64,000 nucleotides of DNA from Mangrovimicrobium sp033283385 (GCA_033283385.1 JAWMQQ010000002.1:372001-436000), one strand, 5' to 3'. Numbered from the stretch's first letter, positions 18,022-27,290 are shown. The notes: generated by a model from the sequence alone, not told the origin. Made by a program: numbers and translations.

Positions 18022-18034
18022 TCTAAAATAGAAC
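18020..18034. promoter_or_regulatory. Palindromic operator-like site, copy 2 (GTTCTAAAATAGAAC)
   Basis: This copy is identical to the site at 17902, with centres 118 bp apart. It sits 38 bp before the aceE ATG. It does not match the ATTGGT-N3-ACCAAT site of enterobacterial PdhR. Confidence 0.65.
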
Positions 18035-18072
18035 CCAATGCAGCGGATTGTTTTCCAGACGCCGAGGTGAGC

Positions 18073-20724
18073 ATGGACGAGGACAAGGATCCTATTGAAA
18101 CCCAGGAGTGGCTCGAGTCGCTCGACGAGGTCATCCGCCACAGCGGGCTGGATCGCGCGCGCTACCTGCTGATGGCGCTGGGCCGGCACGGCCTGGAGCA
18201 CCGGGTGGCGCTGCCGTCGGCGATCGTCACGCCCTTCGTTAATACCATCGCCCCCGAGGATGAAAAACGCATGCCCGGGGACCTGTTCATGGAGCGCCGG
18301 ATCCGCTCCCTGGTGCGCTGGAACGCCATGGCCATGGTGATGCGCGCGAACAGCAACAACGAGGGGCTGGGCGGGCACATCTCCAGTTTCTCCTCCAGCG
18401 CGACGCTTTACGACGTCGGTTACAACTATTTCTTCCGCGGCACCGACAACGGGCATCCCGGCGACCTGGTCTTCTACCAGGGCCACTCCGCCCCCGGCAT
18501 GTACGCCCGCTCCTTCCTCGAGGGTCGGCTCAGCGAAGAGCAACTGGACAATTTCCGCCGTGAGGTGGACGGCAACGGCCTGTCCTCCTACCCGCACCCC
18601 TGGCTCATGCCCGAGTACTGGCAGTTCCCCACGGTGTCCATGGGCCTCGGGCCGATCCAGGCCATCTACCAGGCCCACGTGATGAAGTACCAGCAGAGTC
18701 GCGGCCTGGTGGAGCACGGCGACCGCAATGTCTGGTGCTTCATGGGCGACGGCGAGAGCGACGAGCCCGAGTCCCTGGGCGCGATCGCCCTGGCGGGCCG
18801 GGAAATGCTCGGCAACCTGATCTTTGTCATCAACTGCAACCTGCAGCGCCTGGACGGCCCGGTGCGCGGCAACGGCAAGATCATCCAGGAACTGGAGGGC
18901 GTGTTCCGCGGCGCCGGCTGGAATGTGATCAAGGTGATCTGGGGCCGCAAGTGGGACCCGTTGCTGCAGAAGGACGAGTCCGGCCTGTTGCGCAAGCGCA
19001 TGGACGAGGTCTGCGACGGCGAGCTGCAGAACTACAAGTACAACGGCGGTGCCTATACCCGCGAGCACTTCTTCGGCAAATACCCGGAGACCCTGAAGCT
19101 GGTGGAGGACCTGTCCGACGAGGACATCATGTACCTCAACCGCGGTGGCCACGATCCCTACAAGGTCTACGCCGCGTACGCCGAGGCGGTGGAGGAGACC
19201 GAGCGGCCCACCGTGATCCTGGCGATGACGGTCAAGGGCTACGGCATGGGTGAGGCCGGCGAGGCCAATAACGAGACCCACTCCCTGAAGAAACTGGATA
19301 TGGAGAGCCTCAAGGCCTTCCGCGACCGCTTCGGCATTCCGCTCAAGGACGCCGAACTGGATAAGGTCCCGTACTACCGGCCGGACCCGGAAAGCCCCGA
19401 AATGCGCTACATGCGCGAGGTGCGCCGGGAGCTGGGTGGCATGATCCCGCGCCGCCGCCCCGAGATGGAGCGCCTGAAGACGCCGCCCCTGGAGGCTTTT
19501 GCCAAGCAGACCGAGAGTAGCGGCAAACGCGAAATCTCCACGACGATGGCCTTCGTACGCATCCTCTCCAACCTGGTCAAGGACAAGGCCATCGGCGAGC
19601 GCGTCGTGCCTATCGTGCCCGACGAGGCGCGCACCTTCGGCATGGAGGGCATGTTCCGCCAGCTGGGTATCTACTCCTCGGTCGGCCAGCGCTACACGCC
19701 GCAGGACGCCGGCCAGATCATGTTCTACAAGGAGGACATCAAGGGCCAGATCCTGGAGGAGGGCATCAACGAGGCGGGCGCCTTCTCCGCCTGGCTGGCG
19801 ACGGCCACCTCCTACAGCACCTCCAACTACGCGATGGTGCCGTTCTACGTGTTCTATTCCATGTTCGGTTTCCAGCGCATCGGCGACCTGGCCTGGGCCG
19901 CCGGCGACAGCCAGGCCCGCGGCTTCCTGATCGGCGCCACCTCCGGGCGTACCACGCTCAACGGCGAGGGCCTGCAGCACCAGGACGGCCACAGCCACCT
20001 GCTGGCCAGCACCGTGCCCAACTGCGTGAGCTACGACCCGACCTACAGCTACGAGCTGGCGGTCATCATCCAGGACGGCCTGCGCCGGATGTACGCCGAG
20101 GGCGAGAACAAGTTCTACTACATCACCACGATGAACGAGAACTACTACCACCCGGACATGCCGGAGGGCGTCGAGGAAGGTATCGTCAAGGGCATCTACC
20201 GCCTGCGCCGCAGCGAGGCGAAGCACCCGCTGAAGGTGCAGTTGATGGGCGCCGGTACCATCCTGCGGGAGGTCGAAGCCGCCGCACAGTTGCTGGAAGA
20301 GAAATTCCACGTCGCGGCCGACGTGTGGAGCCTGACCTCGGTCAACGAGCTGCAGCGCGAGGGCAAGGCGGCGATGCGCTGGAACATGCTGCACCCGGAG
20401 GAGGAGCCGCGCGTTCCCTACATCACCGGCCAGCTGGGCGAAGAGTCCGGGCCGTACGTGGTCGCGACCGATTACATCAAGGCCTACACCGACCAGCTGC
20501 GCGAGTTCATCCCCGGCCGCTACACGGTGCTCGGCACCGACGGATTCGGGCGCTCGGACACGCGCTCCAGGCTGCGCGATTTCTTCGAGGTCAGCCGCGA
20601 GTACATCGCGCTGGCCGCGCTCAAGTCGCTGGCGGATGAGGGCAGTATCGAGGCCGCCCGGGTAGCTGCAGCAATGCAGGAACTGGGCATTCCGGCCGAC
20701 AAGGCCGACCCGCTGACAGTCTGA
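18073..20724 (+). CDS. aceE: Pyruvate dehydrogenase E1 component, homodimeric type
   Basis: At 883 residues this is close to the 887 of E. coli AceE. It decarboxylates pyruvate with thiamin diphosphate and acetylates the lipoyl groups of AceF. The ThDP/Mg motif is GDGESDEPES through VINCNLQRLDGPVRGNGKI. The N-terminal part that docks E2 and the strand SFSSSATLYDVGYNYFFRG are typical. The start at 18073 (MDEDKDP) has a good ribosome site (GAGGTGA); the frame is open upstream to 17959, but that region is the regulatory palindrome and hairpin zone. The gene is followed by aceF after 16 bp. No pdhR-like regulator gene is adjacent. Confidence 0.97.
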   Translation: MDEDKDPIETQEWLESLDEVIRHSGLDRARYLLMALGRHGLEHRVALPSAIVTPFVNTIAPEDEKRMPGDLFMERRIRSLVRWNAMAMVMRANSNNEGLGGHISSFSSSATLYDVGYNYFFRGTDNGHPGDLVFYQGHSAPGMYARSFLEGRLSEEQLDNFRREVDGNGLSSYPHPWLMPEYWQFPTVSMGLGPIQAIYQAHVMKYQQSRGLVEHGDRNVWCFMGDGESDEPESLGAIALAGREMLGNLIFVINCNLQRLDGPVRGNGKIIQELEGVFRGAGWNVIKVIWGRKWDPLLQKDESGLLRKRMDEVCDGELQNYKYNGGAYTREHFFGKYPETLKLVEDLSDEDIMYLNRGGHDPYKVYAAYAEAVEETERPTVILAMTVKGYGMGEAGEANNETHSLKKLDMESLKAFRDRFGIPLKDAELDKVPYYRPDPESPEMRYMREVRRELGGMIPRRRPEMERLKTPPLEAFAKQTESSGKREISTTMAFVRILSNLVKDKAIGERVVPIVPDEARTFGMEGMFRQLGIYSSVGQRYTPQDAGQIMFYKEDIKGQILEEGINEAGAFSAWLATATSYSTSNYAMVPFYVFYSMFGFQRIGDLAWAAGDSQARGFLIGATSGRTTLNGEGLQHQDGHSHLLASTVPNCVSYDPTYSYELAVIIQDGLRRMYAEGENKFYYITTMNENYYHPDMPEGVEEGIVKGIYRLRRSEAKHPLKVQLMGAGTILREVEAAAQLLEEKFHVAADVWSLTSVNELQREGKAAMRWNMLHPEEEPRVPYITGQLGEESGPYVVATDYIKAYTDQLREFIPGRYTVLGTDGFGRSDTRSRLRDFFEVSREYIALAALKSLADEGSIEAARVAAAMQELGIPADKADPLTV

Positions 20725-20740
20725 CGACAGGGATATCACC

Positions 20741-22441
20741 GTGGCGAAACAACAGGTAACAGTCCCGGACATCGGCGGCGGCGAGGCCGAGGTCATCGAA
20801 GTACTGGTCCAGGTGGGCGACGAGGTCGCCATCGACCAGGGCCTGATCGTACTGGAATCGGACAAGGCGTCGATGGAGATTCCCTCCACCGCTGCAGGCA
20901 AGATCGTCGAGCTGCTGGTGTCCGAAGGCCAGCAACTGGCAGAGGGCGCGGCGGTCGCGGTCATCGAGGCCGAGGGCGCCGCTGACGCGCCGGCAGACCC
21001 GGCGCCGGAAGCGGCCGACACCAGCGCGAGCGAGCCGGCGAAACCCGAGGCGGCCGCGGTTGCTGCGCCCGAGCCCGGGGAACAGGCCGGGGAAAAGACA
21101 GCAAAAGATACCGGCGCTGCCGAATCCGCTCCTGCGGAGCGCCTCGTGCCGGTGCCCGATATCGGCACCGATGATGCCGTGGACCTCGTGGAAATCGTGG
21201 TCAAGGTCGGCGATACGGTGGCCGAGGGCGACTCCCTGGTAGTGCTGGAGTCAGACAAGGCCTCGATGGAGGTTCCCGCTCCCTTTGCCGGTGAAGTGCT
21301 GGAGATTCGCGTCTCCGAGGGCGGCACCGTGCGCCAGGGCGATGAGCTGATGCTGCTGCGCACGCAGGGCGGTGCTGCGCCCGCGAGCGCAGCCGCCCCT
21401 GAAAAAGCCGCGGAACCGGCAAAACCCGCCGCGCCGAAAAGCGAAGTCGCATCCGAAGACCAACCGGAATATGCCGTGACACCGCCCGCCGCGAAGCCCG
21501 CGAGCGCGCCCGCAGCGGCTTCCCCGGCCGGCGCCAGGGGCGTGTACGCCGGCCCCGCCGTGCGCAAACTGGCCCGCGAGTTCGGTATCGACCTCACCCA
21601 GGTGACGGGCTCCGGCCCGCGCGGCCGCATCCTCAAGGAAGACCTGCACGCCTTCAGCCGCGAGCGCATGAGCGCGCCGCAGGCGGCCTCACCCGCCGCC
21701 GGCGCCGGCATTCCCGCCGTCCCCGAGGTGGATTTTTCCGCCTTTGGCGAGGTGGAAGTCACCCAGCGTTCCAAGCTCGACAAGCTCACCGCAGCCAATA
21801 TGCAGCGCAGCTGGCTCAATGTGCCCCATGTCACGCAGTACGACGACGCCGACGTCACCGAGCTCGAAGAATTCCGCGCCAGCCTGAAGGACGAGGCCGC
21901 AAAGCGCGGCACCCGGGTGACACCGCTGCCCTTCCTGCTCAAGGCCTGCGCCGTGGCGCTGAAGGACAACCCCAGGTTCCTGAGTTCGCTGGCCGACGGC
22001 GGCGATTCGCTGGTGTACAAGAAATACGTGCACATCGGTATGGCGGTGGATACGCCGGTCGGCCTGCTGGTACCGGTAATTCGCGATGTCGACAAGAAGG
22101 GCATCTGGGAGCTGTCCGAGGAAGTGCTGGAGATGGCGGACAAGGCGCGGGAACGCAAGCTCACCGCCGCCCAGATGCAGGGCGGCTGCTTTACCATTTC
22201 CAGCCTGGGCGCGATCGGTGGCACCGGTTTCTCGCCGATCATCAACACCCCGGAGGTGGGCATCCTCGGCGTGTCCCGCACCCGCGTCGGGCCGGTCTGG
22301 GACGGCAAGGCCTTCGCCCCGCGCAAGCTGTTGCCGCTGGCGCTGTCCTACGACCACCGGGTGGTCAATGGCGCGGACGCCGGACGCTTCCTCACCCGCC
22401 TCACCGAATTACTCGCCGACATCCGGGGGGTCATCCTCTGA
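20741..22441 (+). CDS. aceF: Pyruvate dehydrogenase E2, dihydrolipoyllysine acetyltransferase
   Basis: This 566-residue protein starts at GTG. Two lipoyl domains (about 3-75 and 135-210) each carry the lipoylated Lys in ESDKASME. They are joined by Ala/Pro/Glu-rich flexible linkers. The peripheral subunit-binding domain (YAGPAVRKLAREFGIDL) is at about 268-305. The trimer-forming catalytic domain runs from about 335 to the end, with SYDHRVVNGADAGRF. The Asn in HRVVNG replaces the Asp of most acyltransferases; Asn is also found at this place in Azotobacter E2p, so the enzyme should be active. Two lipoyl domains instead of the three of E. coli is a common variant. The E3 gene (lpd) is not in the window. 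Confidence 0.97.
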   Translation: MAKQQVTVPDIGGGEAEVIEVLVQVGDEVAIDQGLIVLESDKASMEIPSTAAGKIVELLVSEGQQLAEGAAVAVIEAEGAADAPADPAPEAADTSASEPAKPEAAAVAAPEPGEQAGEKTAKDTGAAESAPAERLVPVPDIGTDDAVDLVEIVVKVGDTVAEGDSLVVLESDKASMEVPAPFAGEVLEIRVSEGGTVRQGDELMLLRTQGGAAPASAAAPEKAAEPAKPAAPKSEVASEDQPEYAVTPPAAKPASAPAAASPAGARGVYAGPAVRKLAREFGIDLTQVTGSGPRGRILKEDLHAFSRERMSAPQAASPAAGAGIPAVPEVDFSAFGEVEVTQRSKLDKLTAANMQRSWLNVPHVTQYDDADVTELEEFRASLKDEAAKRGTRVTPLPFLLKACAVALKDNPRFLSSLADGGDSLVYKKYVHIGMAVDTPVGLLVPVIRDVDKKGIWELSEEVLEMADKARERKLTAAQMQGGCFTISSLGAIGGTGFSPIINTPEVGILGVSRTRVGPVWDGKAFAPRKLLPLALSYDHRVVNGADAGRFLTRLTELLADIRGVIL

Positions 22442-22452
22442 TCCCCATTTTG

Positions 22453-22480
22453 GTGCCATTGGCACGGATTCTGCTTTAAT
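22453..22480 (+). promoter_or_regulatory. Candidate promoter/operator of the glucosylglycerate operon
   Basis: TGC-TTTAAT at 22472-22480 resembles an extended -10. Just upstream is the 13-bp palindrome GTGCCATTGGCAC (22453-22465), near where a -35 would be, which could bind a regulator. It lies 35 bp before the first ATG and 12 bp after aceF. Confidence 0.4.
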
Positions 22481-22514
22481 CAAAGGCATGTGAGAACAAG
22501 TAAGCGGGCAAGGC

Positions 22515-23411
22515 ATGGCAGAGCAACTGCCTGATTGGCGCGCGGGTTTCCTGGAGACACACGGCCTGACTCCGGAATACCTGGCGAGTGCACAAAAGTG
22601 GTTCGACCCGATGGCCGGCGTGGTTGCGGAGCACCAAAATAGCGCATCGCGACCCTGGCTGGTGGCGGTCAACGGCAGCCAGGGTTCCGGCAAATCCACC
22701 CTGTGTGACTACCTCATCGCCTGGTACCGCCATAGCCTGGGCAAGCAGTGCCTGAGCCTCTCCCTCGATGATTTCTACCTGACTGCGGCCGAGCGCCAGC
22801 GCCTGGCACAGGACGTACACCCGCTGCTGCGCACCCGCGGCGTGCCCGGCACCCACGACATGGAATTGCTGCAATCGACACTGCAGCGATTGCTGGCGGG
22901 GGAGCCCGCGCGCATACCGCGCTTCGACAAGGCGGTGGACGACCGGCGGCCGGAAGCGCAGTGGGACAGCGTCGACGGCACCGTGGATATCATCCTGCTC
23001 GAGGGCTGGTGTATCGGCGCACAGGCCGAGACCGAGGCCGAACTGGCCGAGCCGGTCAACCTGCTCGAGGAGCGCGAAGACAGCGACGGACGCTGGCGCC
23101 ACTACGTCAACAGCGTGCTGGCAAGCGCATTCCCGCCGATCTATGCGCAGGTGGACAGCTGGGTGATGCTGCGCGCGCCGTCCTTCGACTGTGTCTACCG
23201 CTGGCGCCTGGAGCAGGAACAGAAGCTCGCCGCCCGCCGGCAGGGCGCGGGGGTGATGGACGCGCAGCAGGTGGCGCGCTTCATCCAGTTTTACCAGCGC
23301 CTGACCCGGCACTGCCTGGCGATGCTGCCGGCAAAGGTCAATCACCTGTTCGCACTGGACGAGCAGCGGCAGATCCAGTCTTACTGCCATGCGCCCGGAG
23401 TCCGCGTATGA
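22515..23411 (+). CDS. P-loop kinase of the D-glycerate 3-kinase (GLYK/TDA10) family
   Basis: This 298-residue protein has Walker A GSQGSGKST (about 57-65), the family strand LSLDDFYLT and RTRGVPGTHDMELL, all as in plant-type glycerate 3-kinase and yeast TDA10. Expected reaction: D-glycerate + ATP to 3-phosphoglycerate. Context supports this. The downstream genes make and split glucosylglycerate; phosphorolysis releases D-glycerate, and 3-phosphoglycerate is the acceptor for the synthase. The assignment as glycerate kinase is family plus context, not proven. Its TGA overlaps the next ATG by 4 bp (ATGA), so translation is coupled. Confidence 0.8.
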   Translation: MAEQLPDWRAGFLETHGLTPEYLASAQKWFDPMAGVVAEHQNSASRPWLVAVNGSQGSGKSTLCDYLIAWYRHSLGKQCLSLSLDDFYLTAAERQRLAQDVHPLLRTRGVPGTHDMELLQSTLQRLLAGEPARIPRFDKAVDDRRPEAQWDSVDGTVDIILLEGWCIGAQAETEAELAEPVNLLEEREDSDGRWRHYVNSVLASAFPPIYAQVDSWVMLRAPSFDCVYRWRLEQEQKLAARRQGAGVMDAQQVARFIQFYQRLTRHCLAMLPAKVNHLFALDEQRQIQSYCHAPGVRV

Positions 23412-24256
23412 ACCCGGGCGCGCGGCTGCTGGTATTCACCGATATGGACGGTTCCCTGCTGGACCACCACGACTACTCCTGGGAACCGGCGCGGCCGCTG
23501 CTGGCACAGCTGCGGCAGCGCGGGATTCCGGTGATTCCCAACACCAGCAAGACCCGCGCCGAGGTGGAACTGCTGCGGCGCGAACTCGGCAACGACGATC
23601 CGTTTATCGTCGAAAACGGCGCGGCGGTGTTCATCCCGCGCGGCTATTTTGCCCGGCAGCCCGGGGGCACCCGCGAGGCCGGTGACTACTGGGTGCGCGA
23701 GTTCAGCGAACCGCGCGAGCGCTGGTTGCAGTTGCTCGAGCAACTCGAGCCGGCGTTCGCCGGCGAATTCACCAGTTTTGCACGCGCCGGAACCGAAGGC
23801 ATAGTACGCATGACGGGACTGTCCGGGGCCGGCGCCACACTGGCGAACCAGCGCGAGTACAGCGAGCCCGTGCGCTGGCTGGGCGACCCCGAGCGACAGC
23901 CGGCATTTGTGGCGGCGCTGCGCGAGGCCGGTGCCAACCCGTTGCAGGGTGGGCGCTTCCTTACCTTGGCGGGTAGCTGTGACAAGGGTAAGGCGCTCGA
24001 CTGGTTGCGTGATGCCTACCGGGCCGCCGATCCCGGCCGCGCGGTAATCGACCTCGCCGCCGGCGACAGCGGCAATGATGTCGCCATGCTCGAGGCGGCG
24101 CAAACGGCGCTGGTGATCCGCTCACCGGTACACGGTTTTCCGGCGCTCGCGCGGGAACATGACATAATTTACAGCACGGCTTACGGGCCCGCAGGCTGGA
24201 GCGAGGGTGTGAGCCTGTGGCTCGTCCGCTCCGGCCAGTCCGCTGCAACCGCTTGA
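23408..24256 (+). CDS. HAD-IIB glucosyl-/mannosyl-3-phosphoglycerate phosphatase
   Basis: This 282-residue protein has HAD motif I DMDGSLLD at the N-terminus (nucleophile and acid Asp), the SKTR motif (NTSKTRAEVELLR) and the C-terminal motif AAGDSGNDVAMLEAA, matching the mannosyl-3-phosphoglycerate phosphatase group. Because the next gene is a glucosyl-3-phosphoglycerate synthase, the likely substrate is glucosyl-3-phosphoglycerate, dephosphorylated to glucosylglycerate. These phosphatases often accept both sugars. The start at 23408 follows from the 4-bp overlap with the kinase gene; the frame is open upstream, inside the kinase gene, but without family sequence. The gene is followed by gpgS after 10 bp. 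Confidence 0.88.
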   Translation: MNPGARLLVFTDMDGSLLDHHDYSWEPARPLLAQLRQRGIPVIPNTSKTRAEVELLRRELGNDDPFIVENGAAVFIPRGYFARQPGGTREAGDYWVREFSEPRERWLQLLEQLEPAFAGEFTSFARAGTEGIVRMTGLSGAGATLANQREYSEPVRWLGDPERQPAFVAALREAGANPLQGGRFLTLAGSCDKGKALDWLRDAYRAADPGRAVIDLAAGDSGNDVAMLEAAQTALVIRSPVHGFPALAREHDIIYSTAYGPAGWSEGVSLWLVRSGQSAATA

Positions 24257-24266
24257 GGATAAGAAC

Positions 24267-25517
24267 ATGGGCGACTTCTACCAGAACGGCATCATCACCA
24301 CGCTGCACAATCTCTCCCACCGTTCGGTGGAGGACCTGGAGCGCGAACTGCACGAATTCTCCCAGGAGCGCCCGCTGGGCCTGATCCTGCCCTCGCTGTA
24401 CTCGGAGCTGGAAGGGGACGCGCTGCCCGCCATGCTGGGGGAGATATCGGCGGCGAACTACCTGTCCGAGATCGTCATCGGACTGGACCGCGCTGACGAG
24501 AAGCAGTACCGCAGTGCGCTGTCGTTCTTCGGCCAGTTGCCGCAGCGCCACCGGGTACTGTGGAACGACGGTCCGCGACTCAATGCGCTGGACCAGCGCC
24601 TGCGCGAACAGGACCTCGCCCCGAAGGAAATGGGCAAGGGCCGCAATGTCTGGTACTGCATGGGCTATACGCTGGCCTCCGGCCGCGCCGAGTCCGTGGC
24701 CCTGCACGACTGCGACATCCTCACCTACAAGCGCTCCATGCTGGCGCGTCTTATCTACCCGGTCGCGCACCCACGCTTCAACTACGAGTTCTGCAAGGGT
24801 TACTACGCCCGCGTCGCCGACGGCAAGATCAACGGCCGCGTCAGCCGCCTGCTGGTGACGCCGCTGCTGCGGGCGCTGAAGAAAATCCTCGGCGAGATGG
24901 AGTACATCGACTACATGGACAGCTTCCGCTACCCGCTGGCGGGCGAGTTCTCCTTCCGCCGCGACGTGCTCAACGACATCCGCATCCCCAGCGACTGGGG
25001 GCTGGAGATCGGCGTGCTCTCTGAAGTGCACCGGAACTTCGCCAACAACCGGCTGTGCCAGGCGGATATCGCAGACGTCTACGACCACAAGCACCAGGAT
25101 CTCTCGGCGGGTAACGACCAGGGCGGCCTCTCCAAAATGTCCATCGACATATCCAAGGCGCTGTTCCGCAAGCTCGCCACCCGCGGCGTTACCTTCAATA
25201 CGGAAACCTTCCGCTCGCTGAAGGCCACTTACTACCGCATCGCCCTGGATTTCGTCGAGACCTACCACAACGACGCCGTGATGAACGGGCTCTCGCTGGA
25301 CATCCACCACGAGGAGCAGGCGGTAGAGCTCTTCGCGGAGAACATCATGAAGGCCGGCGAGGCCTTCCTCGATCGCCCCATGGAGCGGCCCTTCATTCCC
25401 AGCTGGAGCCGTGTCATCAGCGCCATTCCCGATGTGCTGAAGCAACTGCGCGACGCGGTGGAGGAAGACCACGCCGAATACGGCAGCTCCGGAGGGCGAT
25501 ATGCTGCAGCGCGCTGA
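24267..25517 (+). CDS. gpgS: Glucosyl-3-phosphoglycerate synthase (GT81)
   Basis: This 416-residue cytoplasmic GT-A glycosyltransferase transfers glucose from an NDP-glucose to 3-phosphoglycerate. The metal-binding DxD motif is in ALHDCDILTYK. The start MGDFYQNGIITTLHNL, the segment GKGRNVWYCMGYTLASG and the C-terminal LSKMSIDISKALFRKLA with an HxE pair (DIHHEEQ) fit the bacterial GpgS family. A ribosome site (GAGGATAAG) precedes the ATG. The end overlaps the phosphorylase start by 17 bp. A mannosyl-3-phosphoglycerate synthase would belong to a different family, so glucose specificity is likely. Confidence 0.9.
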   Translation: MGDFYQNGIITTLHNLSHRSVEDLERELHEFSQERPLGLILPSLYSELEGDALPAMLGEISAANYLSEIVIGLDRADEKQYRSALSFFGQLPQRHRVLWNDGPRLNALDQRLREQDLAPKEMGKGRNVWYCMGYTLASGRAESVALHDCDILTYKRSMLARLIYPVAHPRFNYEFCKGYYARVADGKINGRVSRLLVTPLLRALKKILGEMEYIDYMDSFRYPLAGEFSFRRDVLNDIRIPSDWGLEIGVLSEVHRNFANNRLCQADIADVYDHKHQDLSAGNDQGGLSKMSIDISKALFRKLATRGVTFNTETFRSLKATYYRIALDFVETYHNDAVMNGLSLDIHHEEQAVELFAENIMKAGEAFLDRPMERPFIPSWSRVISAIPDVLKQLRDAVEEDHAEYGSSGGRYAAAR

Positions 25518-27273
25518 CACCACGTCACAACTGCTGGACCGGGTGCAACTGCACCTGGAGACTATCTACCACGATATGCCGGTGGCCGAGACCGCGCCGG
25601 AACTGGCGCGCGAGCTGTTGCAGATCATGCGCCTGGAGGCGCCGGACGGCACGCCGGAGCCGCACTGTAATTACTGGACCCAGCGCGACGTTATCGTCAT
25701 CACCTACGGCGACACCCTGCTGCGCGATGACGAGAAACCGCTGGTCACCCTCAAGGCGTTTTTCGACGAGCATACCGAAGGGCTGGTGACCGGCATTCAC
25801 ATCCTGCCGTTCTATCCCTGGAGTTCGGACGACGGATTCGCGGTGCTGGACTACTCCAGCGTCAACGAATTCCTCGGCGACTGGGACGATATCAAGTCCA
25901 TCGCCGGCGACTACGACCTGATGGCCGACCTCGTCATCAACCACTGCTCCAGCCGCAGTCTCTGGTTCGAGAATTTCCTGCGCGGGCAGGACCCGGGCAA
26001 GGACTACTTTTATACAGCGTCGCCGCAGACCGACCTGCGGCAGGTGGTGCGCCCGCGCACCTCGCCGCTGTTGCGCGAGGTGGAGACCGCCGACGGCACC
26101 CGCCACGTCTGGTGCACCTTCAGCCACGACCAGGTGGACCTGGATTTCCGCAATCCGGAGGTGCTCAAGCAGTTCGTCTCCATCGTGCGCCATTACCTCG
26201 ACAACGGCGTGCGCATTTTCCGGCTCGACGCCGTGGCCTTCCTGTGGAAGATACCCGGCACTACCTGCCTGAACCTCGACGAGACCCACGAGGTGGTGCG
26301 CTTGTTGCGCACCCTGGTCGAGCACGCCCGGCCCGGCGCGTTGCTGATCACCGAGACCAATATCCCCAACCGGGAAAACCTGTCCTACTTCGGCAACGCC
26401 AACGAGGCGCACGCCATCTACAATTTCTCGCTGCCGCCACTGCTGGTGAATACCCTGGTCACCGGTGACAACACGCACTTCAAGACCTGGCTGATGAGCA
26501 TGCCGCCGGCGCAGAACGGCACCACCTATTTCAACTTCATCGCCTCCCACGACGGTATCGGCCTGCGCCCGGCGGAGGGGCTGCTTAGCGACCTGGAACT
26601 GGAGCAGCTGGTGGAAACCATGGTGCGCTTCGGCGGGCACGTGTCCTACCGCGCGCTGGAGGACGGGCAGAACAAGCCCTACGAGATCAACATCTCCCTG
26701 TTCGACGCGCTGCAGGGCACCAAGGCCGGCCCTGACACCTGGGGTATCGACCGTTTCGTCTGCGCCCACGCGATCATGCTCGGGCTGGAGGGCATCCCCG
26801 GTATCTATATCCACAGCCTGCTTGGCACGCGCAATGACTACCAGCGGGTGGAGAACACCGGCGCCTACCGCAGCATCAACCGCCACCAGTGGCAATATCC
26901 GGAGCTGGAAGACCTGCTCTCGCGCGAGACCACCACCCACGCGCGCGCCTTCAAGCGCATCAAGCAGTTGCTGGCGATCCGCGGCCGCCAGGCCGCCTTC
27001 CATCCCAACGCCACCCAGTTCACCCTGCACCTCGGGGACGCCTTTTGCGGCTTCTGGCGGCAGAGCATGGATCGCCGCCAGAGCATCTTCTGCATCAGCA
27101 ATGTCTCCGCCGAGGTGCTGCCGCTGGCGCTGTCGGACATCAACCTCATCGGCACCGACGAGTGGACCGACCTGATCAGCCGCGCGCAGTACCAGTCCCG
27201 CGACGAGGTGGTGGAATTGCAGCCCTACCAGACCCTGTGGATCACCAATGCCGCCGACCACCCGGGGTCCTGA
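25501..27273 (+). CDS. GH13 sucrose-phosphorylase-like enzyme, probable glucosylglycerate phosphorylase
   Basis: This 590-residue GH13 (subfamily 18 type) enzyme has nucleophile Asp243 (FRLDAVAF), acid/base Glu285 (LLITETNIPN) and the transition-state Asp in FIASHDGIGLRP. Sucrose-phosphorylase features include GIHILPFYPWSSDDGFAVLDY. In the family, members next to gpgS act on glucosylglycerate plus phosphate, giving glucose 1-phosphate and D-glycerate. Context makes this the best call here; sucrose or glucosylglycerol specificity cannot be excluded by eye. It overlaps the end of gpgS and is the last gene of the operon. A separate promoter precedes fabV. Confidence 0.85.
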   Translation: MLQRADTTSQLLDRVQLHLETIYHDMPVAETAPELARELLQIMRLEAPDGTPEPHCNYWTQRDVIVITYGDTLLRDDEKPLVTLKAFFDEHTEGLVTGIHILPFYPWSSDDGFAVLDYSSVNEFLGDWDDIKSIAGDYDLMADLVINHCSSRSLWFENFLRGQDPGKDYFYTASPQTDLRQVVRPRTSPLLREVETADGTRHVWCTFSHDQVDLDFRNPEVLKQFVSIVRHYLDNGVRIFRLDAVAFLWKIPGTTCLNLDETHEVVRLLRTLVEHARPGALLITETNIPNRENLSYFGNANEAHAIYNFSLPPLLVNTLVTGDNTHFKTWLMSMPPAQNGTTYFNFIASHDGIGLRPAEGLLSDLELEQLVETMVRFGGHVSYRALEDGQNKPYEINISLFDALQGTKAGPDTWGIDRFVCAHAIMLGLEGIPGIYIHSLLGTRNDYQRVENTGAYRSINRHQWQYPELEDLLSRETTTHARAFKRIKQLLAIRGRQAAFHPNATQFTLHLGDAFCGFWRQSMDRRQSIFCISNVSAEVLPLALSDINLIGTDEWTDLISRAQYQSRDEVVELQPYQTLWITNAADHPGS

Positions 27274-27290
27274 TTCGCGCTCTGGCGCTG

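Noticed and set aside
18013..22326. A 1437-codon open frame on the minus strand opposite aceEF, and similar long antisense frames at 25525-28242, 29474-32317 and 56658-59015.
   Set aside because: They lie wholly opposite well-conserved genes, have low-complexity Val/Leu/His/Gln-rich translations without domains, and arise from the strong third-position GC bias.
22335..22375. Asn instead of Asp in the DHRxxDG catalytic motif of AceF, possibly an inactive E2.
   Set aside because: Asn at this position is known from the active Azotobacter E2p, so it is a normal variant.
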